Assembly (NCBI RefSeq): GCF_008275125.1
Contig: NZ_CP043473.1
Location: 4,215,775-4,279,774 of the forward strand
Length of the DNA: 64,000 nucleotides
Reading direction: 5' to 3'
From: Chromobacterium paludis
Lineage (GTDB): Bacteria; Pseudomonadota; Gammaproteobacteria; Burkholderiales; Chromobacteriaceae
How positions within the stretch are numbered: position 1 is the stretch's first letter; each line of letters opens with the position of its first letter. Shown piece after piece: positions 49,498-60,900 of the stretch. The position numbers were made by a program, and so were the translations under genes. The notes below the pieces were generated by a model. It made no database searches and was not told where the DNA came from. It saw only the letters and a list, made by a program, of their open reading frames with translations.

Positions 49498-49994
49498 ATG
49501 TGGTTAGGTAAACTGACTCTGGACGCGATTCCGTACCATGAGCCCATCATCATGGGGGCGCTTGGCGGCGCCGGCCTGATCGGGCTGATGCTGTTCGCGC
49601 TCATCACCAAGTTCGGTAAGTGGGGCTATCTCTGGAAAGAGTGGCTGACTTCGGTCGATCACAAGAAAATCGGCGTGATGTACATCATCGTCGCCATGAT
49701 CATGCTGCTGCGCGGCTTCGCCGACGCGCTGATGATGCGTACCCAATTGGCCGTCGCCACCGGCGGCAGCCACGGCATTTTCCCGCCGGAACACTATGAT
49801 CAGATCTTCACCGCCCACGGCGTGATCATGATCATCTTCATGGCGATGCCGTTCATGACCGGCCTGATGAACATCGTGGTGCCGCTGCAAATCGGCGCGC
49901 GCGACGTGGCCTTCCCCTTCCTGAACTCGCTGAGCTTCTGGCTGCTGGTTTCGGCCGTGATCCTGGTCAACCTGTCGCTGGGTGTGGGCAACTT
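49498..49994 (+). pseudogene. cyoB: Cytochrome bo3 oxidase subunit I, 5' fragment (interrupted by an IS21-family element)
   Basis: The N-terminal 165 codons of Cyo[41 protein letters not shown], the heme-b ligand region [20 protein letters not shown], up to NLSLGVGN. The frame then runs 13 codons into the insertion and stops at 50034. The other part lies at 52381-53934. Joining 49994 to 52389 restores a 680-aa protein with no other change, so the insertion appears recent. Confidence 0.95.
49987..49994 (+). repeat. Target-site duplication of the IS21 element, left copy
   Basis: GGCAACTT, repeated exactly at 52381-52388 on the other side of the element. Eight bases is within the usual IS21-family range. 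Confidence 0.93.
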
Positions 49995-50111
49995 TGTTAA
50001 ACAGCGTGCAAAAGTGACCAGGTTCCCGGGGTAAACAGCGTCCAATTTTGACCACCCCGGGCATGTGCCACACTTCGTCTTTTTGGCGAGGGCAAACCTG
50101 GAGTGATTTGC

Positions 50112-51602
50112 ATGGAAACCATCGGCAAGATCCGACGCCGTCACCTGGTGGGCAACGAGAGCATCAGCGCTGTTGCCCGCTCCCTCAACCTCTCCCGCAA
50201 CACCGTCAAGAAATACCTCAAGGCCACCACCGCCCCGCAATATCAGCGCCAGCCGCGCCATCCCAGGCTCGGCGCCTTCATGGACACGCTGAACGCCTGG
50301 CTCAAGCGCGATAGCCAGCTCCCCAAGGCCCAACGCCGTACCGCCCGCCGCCTGTTCGAATGCCTGCAGGCCGAGGGGTACAGGGGCGCCTACGACAGCA
50401 TCCAGCGCCACGTCAAAGCCTGGAAGGCCGCTCAGCCCGGCACGCTCACCCCAAAGCAGGCTTTCGTCCCGCTGCTCTTCGCGCCCGGCGAAGTTTGCCA
50501 ATTCGATTGGAGCTACGAGCAGGTGGTGCTCGGCGGTATCGCCCAGACCATCAAGCTGGCGCACTTCCGCCTGGCTTATAGCCGCCAGCCTTTCGTCATC
50601 GCCTATCCGCGCGAAACCCAGGAAATGGTGCTGGACGCTCACGTCCAGGCTTTCGCCTTCTTTGGCGGCGCGCCGCGCAAGGTGATCTACGACAACCTCA
50701 AGGCAGTGGTGGACGCCATCTTTACCGGCAAGTCCCGCCGTTTCAACAGCCGCCACCTGGCTTTGGCCAATCACTACCTGTTCGAGCCGGTGGCCTGCAC
50801 GCCGGCATCGGGCTGGGAGAAAGGGCAAGTGGAGAATCAGGTCGGCAATATCCGGGAATGGCTGTTCACGCCCACCCCGCGCTTTGCCGACTTCGCGGCG
50901 CTCAATGCCCATCTGGCGCAACGCTGCCGCGAACTGGGGCAACGCCAACACCCGCACCAGCCGGTGACGGTGGCCGCAGCCTGGGCAGACGAGCGGCAGC
51001 AGCTGACGCCGATCGCCATGCCGTTCGACAGCTATGTGGAGCAGGCGCTGCGCGTCTCCAGCACCTGCCTGGTGACGATAGAGCGCAATCGTTACAGCGT
51101 GCCGGCGCAATGGGCGGGCAAGGTGGTGTCGGTGCGCGTCAGCGCTGGCCAGATCCGCGCCGTCGCCGACGGCGCCGAGATCGCCTGCCACGACCGTCGC
51201 TTCGGGCGGGATCAGTGGATCTGCGAACCCTGGCACTACGTGCCGATCCTGCAAACCAAACCCGGCGCCTTGCGGCATGGCCGGCCCTTTGTCGAATGGG
51301 TGCTGCCGGCGGCGATTGAAACCGTGCGCCAGGCGCTGATGAAAGAAGCCAAAGGCGATCGGGCCTTCGCCGATCTGCTGCTGGCCGCGCGAGAAACCGG
51401 CCTGGAAGCGCTGGAAGTGGCCTGCCAGCTGGCGCTGGAGCACAAGGCTATCAGCGCGCCCATCATTCTGAATGAGCTGCGCCGGCTGACCGAACCCGCC
51501 CGTCCGGCAGCGTTGAGCGTGATGGAGAACTTGCAGCTGAAAGAAGCGCCGGCGGCGAACTGCGCGCGTTACGACCAGTTGCTGGAGGGCTGCCATGACT
51601 GA
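50112..51602 (+). CDS. istA: IS21-family transposase IstA
   Basis: DDE transposase of 496 aa. It starts with a helix-turn-helix ([38 protein letters not shown]). The catalytic core follows: [14 protein letters not shown] with the first Asp, [13 protein letters not shown] with the second, and [16 protein letters not shown] with the Glu. A C-terminal Mu-type beta-barrel region ([15 protein letters not shown]) follows. ATG 50112 has GGAG about eight bases upstream; GTG 50103 is the alternative. It overlaps istB by eight bases. Confidence 0.95.
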   Translation: METIGKIRRRHLVGNESISAVARSLNLSRNTVKKYLKATTAPQYQRQPRHPRLGAFMDTLNAWLKRDSQLPKAQRRTARRLFECLQAEGYRGAYDSIQRHVKAWKAAQPGTLTPKQAFVPLLFAPGEVCQFDWSYEQVVLGGIAQTIKLAHFRLAYSRQPFVIAYPRETQEMVLDAHVQAFAFFGGAPRKVIYDNLKAVVDAIFTGKSRRFNSRHLALANHYLFEPVACTPASGWEKGQVENQVGNIREWLFTPTPRFADFAALNAHLAQRCRELGQRQHPHQPVTVAAAWADERQQLTPIAMPFDSYVEQALRVSSTCLVTIERNRYSVPAQWAGKVVSVRVSAGQIRAVADGAEIACHDRRFGRDQWICEPWHYVPILQTKPGALRHGRPFVEWVLPAAIETVRQALMKEAKGDRAFADLLLAARETGLEALEVACQLALEHKAISAPIILNELRRLTEPARPAALSVMENLQLKEAPAANCARYDQLLEGCHD

Positions 51603-52326
51603 TCCCCTGAGCAAACTGAAAGCGCTGAAGCTGTACGGGATGGCCAGCGCCTGGGGAGAACTGATGGCCGAACCCCGCCGCCAACCTTTGACCGGCGAAG
51701 CGATGCTGCTGCGACTGTTGGAGGCGGAACAGGCCGACCGCCAAGCGCGCAGCCTGAGCTACCAGATGAAAGCCGCGCGCTTCCCGCACCACCGAGATCT
51801 GACAGGCTTTGACTGGGCGGAAAGTCCGCTGCAGTCAGACAGATTGACCGCGCTGGCCGGCGGCGACTACCTGGCGGAAGCGCGCAACCTGATTCTGGTG
51901 GGCGGCACCGGGACGGGCAAAACCCACCTGGCGACAGCGCTGGGGGTGGCGGCGATCCATCAGAGCAAGCGGGTGCGGTTCTATAACGCGGTGGACCTAG
52001 TCAATCTGCTGGAGCATGAAAAGCGCGCCGGCAAAGCCGGGCACCTGTCGCGTCAACTGATGCTGATGGACGCGGTGATCCTGGACGAGCTGGGCTACCT
52101 GCCGTTTCCGGAATCAGGCGGCGCGCTGCTGTTTCACCTGATCAGCCAGTTGTACGAGAAGACCAGCCTGATCGTGACGACGAACCTGAGCTTCGGGGAA
52201 TGGGTGAGCGTGTTCGGCGACGCGAAGATGACGACGGCGCTGCTGGACCGGGTGACGCACCACTGCGACATTCTGGAGACGGGGAACGATTCCTACCGGT
52301 TCAAGAAGCGCCGGAAAGCGGTCTGA
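51595..52326 (+). CDS. istB: IS21-family ATP-binding helper protein IstB
   Basis: AAA+ ATPase of 243 aa, related to DnaC, that helps IstA choose targets. Walker A is [17 protein letters not shown]; Walker B is [13 protein letters not shown]. The arginine-containing sensor region [18 protein letters not shown] and [18 protein letters not shown] follow. Its ATG overlaps the end of istA, showing coupled translation. Confidence 0.96.
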   Translation: MTDPLSKLKALKLYGMASAWGELMAEPRRQPLTGEAMLLRLLEAEQADRQARSLSYQMKAARFPHHRDLTGFDWAESPLQSDRLTALAGGDYLAEARNLILVGGTGTGKTHLATALGVAAIHQSKRVRFYNAVDLVNLLEHEKRAGKAGHLSRQLMLMDAVILDELGYLPFPESGGALLFHLISQLYEKTSLIVTTNLSFGEWVSVFGDAKMTTALLDRVTHHCDILETGNDSYRFKKRRKAV

Positions 52327-52380
52327 TGCCTGGTCAAAATTCAACGCTGACAGGTGGTCAAAATTCGACGCTGATTGACA

Positions 52381-53934
52381 GGCAACTTCGCCCGCACCGG
52401 CTGGGTGGCCTATCCGCCGCTGGCCGAACTGGGCTTCAGTCCTGACGTGGGGGTGGATTACTACATCTGGGCCCTGCAGTTGTCAGGCCTAGGGACGACG
52501 CTGACGGCCATCAACTTCCTGGTGACCGTGATCAAGATGCGCGCCCCGGGCATGAAGCTGATGGAAATGCCGATCTTCACCTGGACCTGCACCTGGGCCA
52601 ACGTGCTGATCGCCACCTCCTTCCCGATCCTGACCGGCGCCCTGGCCATGCTGACGCTGGACCGCTACCTCGACTTCCACTTCTTCACCGCGGAAGCGGG
52701 CGGCAACGCCATGATGTACCTGAACCTGTTCTGGGCCTGGGGCCACCCCGAGGTGTACATTCTGGTTCTGCCGGCCTTCGGCATTTTCTCGGAAGTGGTT
52801 TCCACTTTCGCCGGCAAGCGCCTGTTCGGCCACAAGTCCATGATCTACGCCAGCGGCGCGATCTCCATCCTGGGTTTCATGGTTTGGCTGCACCACTTCT
52901 TCACCATGGGCTCCGGCGCCAATGTGAACGCCTTCTTCGGCATCGCGACGATGATCATCTCGATCCCGACCGGCGTGAAGCTGTTCAACTGGCTGTTCAC
53001 CATCTACAAGGGCCGCCTGCGCTTTGAAACCCCTATCCTGTGGACCCTGGGTTTCATGGTGACCTTCTCCATCGGCGGCATGACCGGCGTGCTGATGGCG
53101 GTGCCGGGCGCGGACTTTGTGCTGCACAACAGCCTGTTCCTGATCGCCCACTTCCATAACACCATCATCGGCGGCGCCGTGTTCGGCTATCTGGCCGGCT
53201 TCACCTTCTGGTTCCCCAAGGTGTTCGGCTTCAAGCTGGAGCCTAAGCTTGGCAAGGCCGCGTTCTGGTTCTGGCAGATCGGCTTCATGTTCGCCTTCAT
53301 GCCGCTGTACGTGCTGGGCTTCATGGGCATGACCCGTCGCCTGAACTACACCACCAATCCGGAATACGAGCCGTGGCTGTATGTGGCCCTGTTCGGCGCG
53401 CTGCTGATCGCTTGCGGCATCGGCTGCCAGTTGCTGCAGATCGTGGTCAGCGTGATCAAGCGCAACGAACTGAAGGACGAAACCGGCGACCCGTGGAACG
53501 GCCATACCCTGGAATGGTCCACTTCCTCCCCGGCGCCGTTCTACAACTTCGCCAAGCTGCCGCAGGTGCATGACATCGACGCCTTCACCGACATGAAGGA
53601 AAAGGGCGTGGCTTACGCGGTGCCGAAGTCCTACGAGCCTATCCACATGCCGCGGAACACTTCGGCCGGCGTTTTCATCGGCGCCTTCGCCACGGTGTTC
53701 GGCTTTGCGATGATCTGGCACATCTGGTGGCTGGCCATCGTCGGTCTGCTGGGCATCATCGGCAGCATGCTGGCCCGCGCCTACGACAACAACCTGGACT
53801 ACTACGTGCAGCCGGATGAAGTGGAAGCCATCGAGCGCGCCCGCTTCGAGAAGCTGGGCATCGATGTGGACAACTACACCGAGCGCGATCAGACGAAGCC
53901 GAAGAAGGCTGCCCGTCCGACCACGACCGCGTAA
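52381..53934 (+). pseudogene. cyoB: Cytochrome bo3 oxidase subunit I, 3' fragment
   Basis: About 515 codons of CyoB after the insertion: [18 protein letters not shown], the CuB ligand region [18 protein letters not shown] with the His-Tyr pair, [11 protein letters not shown] (two CuB histidines) and [17 protein letters not shown] (heme ligands). It starts with the right copy of the target duplication. No start codon with a ribosome binding site is apparent, so it is not expected to make a working protein. Confidence 0.95.
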
Positions 53935-53949
53935 CAGGCTGGATTTGAC

Positions 53950-54561
53950 ATGACGACAATTGTAAAAGATGCGCATGGCGCGCATGAGGACCACGAGCAC
54001 CACGACAGCGGCAAGCAAACTGTCCTGGGCTTCTGGTTCTACCTGATGACCGACTGCATTCTGTTCGCGACGGCGTTCGCGGCGTATGCGGTGCTGTTCC
54101 GCAACGTGGCGGAAGGCGTGTCTGGCAAGGACATCTTCGAACTGCCGTACGTGCTGGTGGAAACCGCGGCCCTGCTGCTGTCTTCCATCACCTACGGCTT
54201 CGCGATGATCGCCGGCCACAAGGGCAACAAGTCCGCGGTGCTGGGCTGGCTGTTCGTGACCTTCCTGTTCGGCGCGGCCTTTATCGGGCTGGAAATCAAT
54301 GAATTCCATCACCTGATCGCCGAAGGGCACGGCCCGAACCAGAGCGCCTTCCTGTCGGCCTTCTTCGGCCTGGTGGGCCTGCACGGCCTGCACGTGACCG
54401 GCGGCCTGCTGTGGATGGCCGTGATGATGATGGAAGTGGCCAAGACCGGCTTGACCGGCCGCGCCATGACCCGCCTGAACTGCCTGTCGCTGTTCTGGCA
54501 CTTCCTCGACATCGTGTGGATTTGCGTGTTCACCGTCGTCTACCTGAAAGGAGCCATGTGA
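53950..54561 (+). CDS. cyoC: Cytochrome bo3 ubiquinol oxidase subunit III
   Basis: It is 203 aa with five membrane helices and a His/Asp-rich N-terminus ([17 protein letters not shown]). Family segments are [37 protein letters not shown] and [19 protein letters not shown]. It is intact, but expression may suffer polar effects from the IS21 insertion upstream. The stop overlaps the cyoD start by one base. Confidence 0.95.
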   Translation: MTTIVKDAHGAHEDHEHHDSGKQTVLGFWFYLMTDCILFATAFAAYAVLFRNVAEGVSGKDIFELPYVLVETAALLLSSITYGFAMIAGHKGNKSAVLGWLFVTFLFGAAFIGLEINEFHHLIAEGHGPNQSAFLSAFFGLVGLHGLHVTGGLLWMAVMMMEVAKTGLTGRAMTRLNCLSLFWHFLDIVWICVFTVVYLKGAM

Positions 54562-54881
54562 TGAGTCACGCGCATGAGCATGAGAACCACGGCAGCGTGA
54601 AGAGCTATGCAGTCGGCTTCGTGCTGTCGGTGATCCTCACCGCCATTCCGTTCTGGATGGTGATGGGCGGTGCCTTCACCAAGCAAGCCACGCTGATCGG
54701 CATCTTCGCCCTGGCCGTGGTGCAGATCGTGGTGCATCTGAAGTACTTCCTGCACCTGGACTTCAGCAAGGAAGGCAAGCTCAACAGCTTCTCCTTCCTG
54801 TTCACCGGCATGGTGATCGTGCTGCTGGTCGGCCTGTCGATCTGGATCATCTACACCGCCGACTCGCTGATGATGCGCTAA
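54561..54881 (+). CDS. cyoD: Cytochrome bo3 ubiquinol oxidase subunit IV
   Basis: It is 106 aa with three membrane helices. It starts [20 protein letters not shown] and contains [20 protein letters not shown], typical of the subunit IV family. The ATG lies in the TGATG junction with cyoC, with AAGGAG upstream. The frame is open further upstream, but that is inside cyoC and non-homologous. Confidence 0.95.
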   Translation: MSHAHEHENHGSVKSYAVGFVLSVILTAIPFWMVMGGAFTKQATLIGIFALAVVQIVVHLKYFLHLDFSKEGKLNSFSFLFTGMVIVLLVGLSIWIIYTADSLMMR

Positions 54882-54892
54882 GGACGGACCCG

Positions 54893-55804
54893 TTGAAGTT
54901 CAAACGCTATCTTCAGGTCACCAAGCCGGGCATCATCTTCGGCAACCTGATCTCGGCCGCCGGCGGTTTCCTGCTGGCGGCGCAGGGTTCGATCGACTGG
55001 TGGCTGCTCGCGGCCACCGTCATCGGCTTGTCGTTGGTGGTGGCTTCCGGCTGCGCGATCAACAACTGCATAGACCAGGATATCGACGCCAAGATGGCCC
55101 GCACCCAGAAACGGGTGCTGGTCACCGGCGCGATGAGCACCAAGGCGGCGCTGGCGCACGGCATCGTGTTGGGCGCGGCCGGTTTCGCCCTGCTGTGGTT
55201 CGGCACCAATCCGCTGGCCACCGGCTGCGTGCTGTTCGGCTTCATCATCTATGTGGGCGTGTACAGCCTGTACATGAAGCGCAACTCGGTGTACGGCACC
55301 GTGGTGGGCAGCCTGTCCGGCGCGGTGCCGCCGGTGGCTGGCTACTGCGCCGTCACCGGCCGCTTCGACATGGGCGCGGCCATCCTGCTGGTGATGTTCA
55401 GCTTGTGGCAGATGCCGCATTCCTACGCCATCGCCATCTTCCGTTTCAAGGACTATGAGGCGGCCGGCATTCCGGTGCTGCCAGTGGTGAAGGGCATTTC
55501 CGCCGCCAAGCAGCAGATCGTGCTCTACATCCTGGCCTTCGCGGCGGCGACGGTGATGCTGGTGTTCGGCGGCTACGCCGGCTACGGCTACCTGGCTGTG
55601 GCCTGCGCCACCAGCCTGTGGTGGCTGAAGATGGCGTTGTCCGGCTACAAGCGCGAGGTGGATGACCGCGCCTGGGCGCGCCAGGTGTTCTTCTTCTCCA
55701 TCATCACCATCACCTCGCTGAGCGTGATGATGGCGCTGGATGGCCAGACGCCGGGCGAAAGCCATCGCCCGCTGCTGACCGCGGACGCGGGCATGTATCG
55801 CTGA
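54893..55804 (+). CDS. cyoE: Protoheme IX farnesyltransferase (heme O synthase)
   Basis: Integral membrane UbiA-family prenyltransferase that adds farnesyl to heme b to make heme o. It is 303 aa from a TTG start at 54893, with AAGGA upstream. Motifs are [20 protein letters not shown], the Asp-rich [20 protein letters not shown] and the second site [20 protein letters not shown]. Heme o or heme a from this enzyme may still serve another oxidase even if the bo3 enzyme is dead. Confidence 0.95.
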   Translation: MKFKRYLQVTKPGIIFGNLISAAGGFLLAAQGSIDWWLLAATVIGLSLVVASGCAINNCIDQDIDAKMARTQKRVLVTGAMSTKAALAHGIVLGAAGFALLWFGTNPLATGCVLFGFIIYVGVYSLYMKRNSVYGTVVGSLSGAVPPVAGYCAVTGRFDMGAAILLVMFSLWQMPHSYAIAIFRFKDYEAAGIPVLPVVKGISAAKQQIVLYILAFAAATVMLVFGGYAGYGYLAVACATSLWWLKMALSGYKREVDDRAWARQVFFFSIITITSLSVMMALDGQTPGESHRPLLTADAGMYR

Positions 55805-55826
55805 GCCGGAAAGAACCGCTCACACC

Positions 55827-55858
55827 ACGGGGAGTCGCGAAAGCGGCTCCCCGTTTTT
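55827..55858 (+). terminator. Rho-independent terminator of the cyo operon
   Basis: A stem ACGGGGAGTCGC / GCGGCTCCCCGT (one T-G pair) with a GAAA tetraloop is followed by TTTTT. Confidence 0.9.
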
Positions 55859-56486
55859 CATGCGCGGCTGCCGCAGCCATCCGGCCATCCGTTCCCCGCA
55901 CTTGCCATACGGGATGGCGCAGGGGAGGGCTCAAGGAGCGGCGACGTCTCCAGGCTGGCGCGTGTCGCTGGAGCCGGATGTTGATTTCCCGTCCTTCCTT
56001 TCCCGATTTTTCCCCTTCTTTGAATTCGCAGGCCGGCGCATCGCGCCCTGCCGCGGCCCTGTCGCGCAATGGCATGACCTGTCCTAATTAACGGCCTGTT
56101 CGGGCCATTCCTGCCAATATTTTGCTGCTTTTGCGCAACAGTTAAGGCGATTGCCGCCATGCTTCGCGCCGAAGCCGCGCGCTGGAGAAGCGAAGAGCAA
56201 GCGGTAGCGGGTTCGAATTGGTATTGCTTCTCATTTTAAATCAATGCCCGGCGCGCCTTGTCGCTGCGCGAGCATGCCCAAGGAATGGCGTCTAGCACAA
56301 GCCATGCCGCATGCCAAGTTTGTTCTGTGGATTGCTAATCAGGAAAATCAATATGCGATTGACATCGGCCATGATATTCATCAAACATTCAATGAATTTA
56401 TTTATGGTTTGACTGGGATTGATCGAGATATTGATCGGTTTTCATCGAATGGATGTGCGCTTGTTTTTTTATCTGAGGAGTGTGTC
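55859..56486. other. Upstream region of the biosynthetic gene cluster
   Basis: About 630 bases with no supported gene. The second half is richer in A and T than the surroundings. The exporter frame is open back to 56244, but those codons have no exporter homology. Cluster promoters and regulator sites are expected here; none could be identified. Confidence 0.4.
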
Positions 56487-57902
56487 GTGAGTTCACAAGA
56501 GGGTGGGGCGCCTAACGCCCATGCTGCGCGGCAGCGCAGAGCTTTTTCCACATTGGCCATCGTGCAGGCGACGCTGATTTTCGCCATCACCTTGGTCGCG
56601 GTGCCGCTGCCCAATATCGGCAAGGAGTTTGGCCTGGACACGGCGGCGCTGATTCTGGTGAATGCCGCTTATGGCCTGGCCTTCAGCGGCCTGCTGTTGT
56701 TTGGCGGCCGGCTGGCCGACCGTTTCGGCGGCAAGCCGGTCTTCATCGCGGGACTGTTGGTGTTTGGCGGCGCCTCGGCCGCCGCTGCGTTGTCGCCCAG
56801 CTTCCTCGTGCTGATCGCGATGCGCTTTCTGCAGGGCGTGGGCGCGTCCATGGTCGCGCCGGCTGCGCTGTCCTTGCTGCGCGGCGCTTTTCCGGAACCG
56901 GCGGCTTTCGGCCGCGCCATGGCGAGCTGGGGCAGCGTTTCCGTGCTGGGCGCCACGGCGGGCACGGTGATCTCTGGCGTGATGATCACTTGGCTGTCCT
57001 GGCGCTGGATGTTCATGGTGCCGGTGGCGGTCAGCGTCTTCGCCTTGCTGGTGCAGGGCGCCTGGCTGCCGGCCTCGCCTGAGCGGCGCGGGAGCGAAGG
57101 GTTGGACCTGTGGGGCGCGGTCCTGGCCACGGCCGGCATTTCGCTCTCCAGCTATGGCCTGATCCTGACCGGCGAAGCCGGCTGGCTGTCTCGCGGGGTG
57201 ATGTTGCCGTTGCTGGTCGGCGTGGCCTTGCTGCTGGCTTTCTTCATGGTGGAGCGGCGCGCCGCCTCGCCGCTCTTGCCCCCCGGCTTCATCGCGCCGC
57301 GCAGGCTGGCAGGCCTGATAGGCGTGATGCTGGCGGCTGCCAGCATGGGCACGGTGTCTTTCCTGTGGTCGCTATACCTGCAGCAGGTGCGAGGCTGGAC
57401 GCCGCTGTCGACCGCCCTGGGCTTTTTGCCCTATCTGCTGGTGCTGATCGCCTCCAGCCGCATCGCCGCTCCGCTGACCGGACGCCTGGGGGCCACCCGC
57501 TTGCTGCAGGGCGGCCTGGCGATAGGCGCCGTGGGCCTGGCGCTGTTGGCCGGGCTGGATCGGCACTCCGCCTATCTGACGGACCTGTTGCCGGGTCTGA
57601 TCGTACTGCCCATCGGCACCGCGATGATGTTCGCAAGTTCAGCCGTCATCGCCACCAGCGATGTGCCGCCGCATCAGTCCGGCCTGGCGGGGGGCGTGAT
57701 GAATACCGCCATGGAGCTGGGGCCGACCTTGGGCATGGCCATCTTCATGTCGGTAGCCGCGTTGCGGACGGATGCGGTTGAAGGCTATGCCTGGGCGCTG
57801 TGGGCCGCTGCCGTCTCCTTCGTGGTGGCGGCGCTGTTGGTGGGCAGGCTGGCGCGCATGCGAGGCGTGTCCGAAGGCCAGCTGGCGACGCAGAAACTGT
57901 AG
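56487..57902 (+). CDS. MFS drug/metabolite exporter (DHA2, EmrB/QacA-like)
   Basis: About 471 aa from GTG 56487, with GAGGAG six bases upstream. Fourteen hydrophobic segments. Motif A is GGRLADRFGGKPVFIAG after the second helix. Motif C-like Gly/Pro-rich sequence is SVSVLGATAGTVISGVMI, followed by WLSWRWMFMVPVAVSVFALL. It directly precedes the NRPS with the same orientation and probably exports the product and protects the producer. In dithiolopyrrolone clusters an MFS exporter gene is part of the core set. The frame is intact, in contrast to the genes after it. Confidence 0.88.
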   Translation: MSSQEGGAPNAHAARQRRAFSTLAIVQATLIFAITLVAVPLPNIGKEFGLDTAALILVNAAYGLAFSGLLLFGGRLADRFGGKPVFIAGLLVFGGASAAAALSPSFLVLIAMRFLQGVGASMVAPAALSLLRGAFPEPAAFGRAMASWGSVSVLGATAGTVISGVMITWLSWRWMFMVPVAVSVFALLVQGAWLPASPERRGSEGLDLWGAVLATAGISLSSYGLILTGEAGWLSRGVMLPLLVGVALLLAFFMVERRAASPLLPPGFIAPRRLAGLIGVMLAAASMGTVSFLWSLYLQQVRGWTPLSTALGFLPYLLVLIASSRIAAPLTGRLGATRLLQGGLAIGAVGLALLAGLDRHSAYLTDLLPGLIVLPIGTAMMFASSAVIATSDVPPHQSGLAGGVMNTAMELGPTLGMAIFMSVAALRTDAVEGYAWALWAAAVSFVVAALLVGRLARMRGVSEGQLATQKL

Positions 57903-57941
57903 GTTTCGCAGTTCAAGACAAAGCAATCACAAGGAGAACAC

Positions 57942-60900
57942 ATGCACACCATCATCGAGGCGATCCGAGCCTGCGGTTTGACGGCCATGGCAGGGGCCGA
58001 GCGGGACGATGAGCACGAAGCCGCCAGCGCGGAACAGATCCGCTTGCTGCTGCAAGGTGGTTTGCCGCGTGAGGACGCCGCTGCGGAGCCGATGCAGCGG
58101 GACGATGAGGCCTTCGCGCTGACCGATATCCAGTATGCCTACCTGATAGGCCGCAACCCCGGCCTGGAGCTGGGGGCATTGCCAGCGCTTTCTATCAGGA
58201 GTGGGAGGTGGAGGCGCTGGACCTGGCGCGCCTGGAGCACGCCTTGGCCAGCACGGTGGAGCGCCACGCCGCGTTGCGGACGGCGATCCGCGATGGCGGC
58301 GAGCAAGCCGTGGCGGTGGCGGCGCCTAGCTGTCGCATAGCCTTGACCGACACGCGCGCCTGGGATGAGGCGGCGCGCACGCGTCATCTGGATGCGGAAC
58401 GGCAGCGCATGCGCCATACCATGCTGCCTTTGAACCAGGCTTCGCCGTTTGAGATCCGGGCCTCCTTGCTGGAGGGGGGCGTGACCCGGCTGCATCTGTT
58501 GTTCGATCTGATGTTTCTGGATCTGCGCAGCGTGCGCATCATCATGCGGGACTGGTGGCGCGCCTATTCCGGCCAGCCGCAGGCGGCCTTGCCGGCCCAG
58601 GCCTCCTTCGCCGGCTATCGCGCGGCGGAAGCGGCGCGGCAGGCCGGCCCCTGGGGGGCGCGCGATCGCCAATACTGGCTGAGCCGGCTGGACGCGATGA
58701 GCGCCGCGCCGGAGCTGCCGCTGGACACCTCCCCCGAGCATCTGACGCCGCCGCTTACGGTTCGCGCCAGCCGCGAGTTGAGCGCGGACAAGCTGGCCGC
58801 CTTGCGCGGCGTGGCTGCCAGCAGGGGGCTGACCGCGGAGAGCCTGATGTTGGGCGCCTATGTGGAAACGCTGCGCCAGTGGTCCAAGCAGCAGGCGTTC
58901 ACTTTGACGCTGACGACGTTTGGCCGCCGGCCGCACTTCGATGGCGTAGCCGATATCGCGGGCAACTTTCTGCAACCGCTGCTGCTGCCGATCACCGCCG
59001 AGGCGGGCGAAAGCTTTGCCGAGCGGCTGGCCAAGGTGCAAACCGATTTGCTCTGCCACCGCTGGCATGCCGGTTACAGCGGCATCCAGTTGTTGCCGCG
59101 AACAGGGCGCGCCAACAGGGCCAGCGCGTATCCGGCTCGCCGGTGGTGTTCAGCAATATGCTGGACGCCGACCTGAACGAGCTGGTGGAGGAGGGCGGCT
59201 GGCCAGGCGCGCGCCATGGTGTATGAACGCAACCAGACGCCGCAGGTGTGGCTGGAAAACCAGCTGACGCGAGACGGCGACATCCTGCGCGTGAACTGGA
59301 ACCATGTGGATGGCCTGTTCCCGGCAGGCATGGTCGAGGACATGCTCGATTGCTATATGGCCTTGTTGGCGCGCTTGCCTTGGCGACGAGGGGGTGTGGA
59401 CCACCCGCGGCGCGGTGACGGCGCTGCCGGCGGCGGACCTGGCGGAGCGCGAGTGCGCCAACGCCACGGAAACGCCGCTGCCGCTGGCCCTGCTGCATGA
59501 GCTGGTTCTGCAACGCGCCCGCAGCCAGGCCGACGCGGGTGGGGTGCAGCAGGGCGACGCCAGCATGAGCTTTGGCGAGCTGGCACGCCGCGCCGGCGCG
59601 ATCGCGCAAGCCATCCGCAGCCAGACCGAGGTGAAGCCTGGCGAGATGATAGCGGTATCGTTGCCGCAAGGTCCGGAGCTGATCGCCCGCCATTTTGGGC
59701 GCGCTGATTGCCGGCGGCGCCTATGTCGCGATAGACCCGACCTTGCCCGCCGAGCGCCGTCAGAGCCTGTTGCGCCGCTGCGCCGCGCGCGCGCTGCTGA
59801 GCCGCGGCGACATCCACCCGCAAGAAACGCACGCGGCGCTGCCGCGCATTGATGTGGAACGCGTGCCGGCAGGCGAGGCATGGCCGGAAGCGGCCTCGCT
59901 TCAGTCGCTGGATGATCTGGCCTATGTGATCTTCACCTCCGGCTCCACCGGCGAGCCCAAGGGCGTGATGATCAGTCACCGCAATGCCGCCAATTACCGT
60001 GCTCGACATCAATCGCCGCTTCGGCGTGAGCCGTGACGACGCGGTGTTTCGGTGGCGCCGGCCGGCTTCGATTTGTCCGTCTACGACTACTTCGGCGTGC
60101 TGGCGGCCGGCGGCCGCGTGGTGTTCCAGGATGTCGCCGGCGCGAGCGATCCGCAGGCATGGTGCCAGACGCTGATACAGCACCGGGGTGACGATCTGGA
60201 ACAGCGTGCCGGCGCCGGTCAAGGCGCTGGCCGATCGCTGCGGCGATGCGCTGGCGCAGGACCGCGCTGCGGCTTGGGTGTTGATGAGCGGGGACTGGAT
60301 TCCCATCGACCTGCCTGCCGGATACGCGAGTGCCTGCCTGCGGTGGAGGTGGTCAGCCTCGGCGGCGCCACCGAAGGCTCGATCTGGTCCATCTGCCACC
60401 CGATCGAGCGGGTGGACCCGTCTTGGAGCAGCATCCCCTACGGCAAGCCGCTGGCCAACCAGCGCTTCCATGTGGCTGAACGACTGGCTGGCCCCATGCC
60501 CGAGTGGGTGACCGGCGAGCTCTATATCGCGGGGTTGCGGCGTGGCCCAGGGGTATCTGGCCGATGCCGAGAAAGACCGCGCCAACGCTTCATCGTCGAT
60601 CCGCGCAGCGGCGAGCGCTTATATAAGACGGGCGATCTGGGCCGTTATCTGGACGACGGCGTGATCGAAATCCTGGGGCCGCGAGGACAAACCAGGTGAA
60701 GATCAACGGCTACCGGGTGGAGCTGGGCCGAGGTCGAGGCCTGCCTGCTGGAACACCCGGAGGCCAATCATGTGGTGCTGGACGCGCCGCGCCACGCCCA
60801 AAACCGGGCAGCGCACCTGGTCGCCTATGTGGCGGCGAAGACCCCGCCGCAGGGCGACGCCGGTTGGCAGAAGCTGCTGGATGGGCTGCGCGAGCTGGCG

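Larger units (their letters stand above)
49995..52380 (+). mobile_element. Complete IS21-family insertion sequence in cyoB (2386 bp)
   Basis: The ends begin TGTTAAACAGCGT and, read inward from the right, TGTCAATCAGCGT. Each end carries two copies of a 19-bp repeat: 50002-50020 and 50036-50054 on the left, 52331-52349 and 52355-52373 inverted on the right. Multiple terminal repeats are a known IS21 trait. It encodes istA and istB in the usual overlapping order and is flanked by an 8-bp target duplication. All parts look intact, so it may still be mobile. Confidence 0.96.

Noticed and set aside
50000..50060. Repeats near 50.0 kb as a possible regulatory array for cyoB
   Set aside because: They are the internal terminal repeats of the IS21 element and recur inverted at its right end.
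49800..51614. 604-codon minus-strand frame across the IS21 element
   Set aside because: Antisense shadow of istA; it crosses the insertion junction, so it cannot be an old gene.
52489..54501. 670-codon minus-strand frame opposite cyoB and cyoC
   Set aside because: Shadow frame of GC-rich coding DNA with low-complexity His/Gln/Ala composition and no domain.
56244..56486. 81-codon N-terminal extension of the MFS exporter
   Set aside because: No membrane helix or homology; GTG 56487 has a good ribosome binding site and lies just before the first exporter helix.
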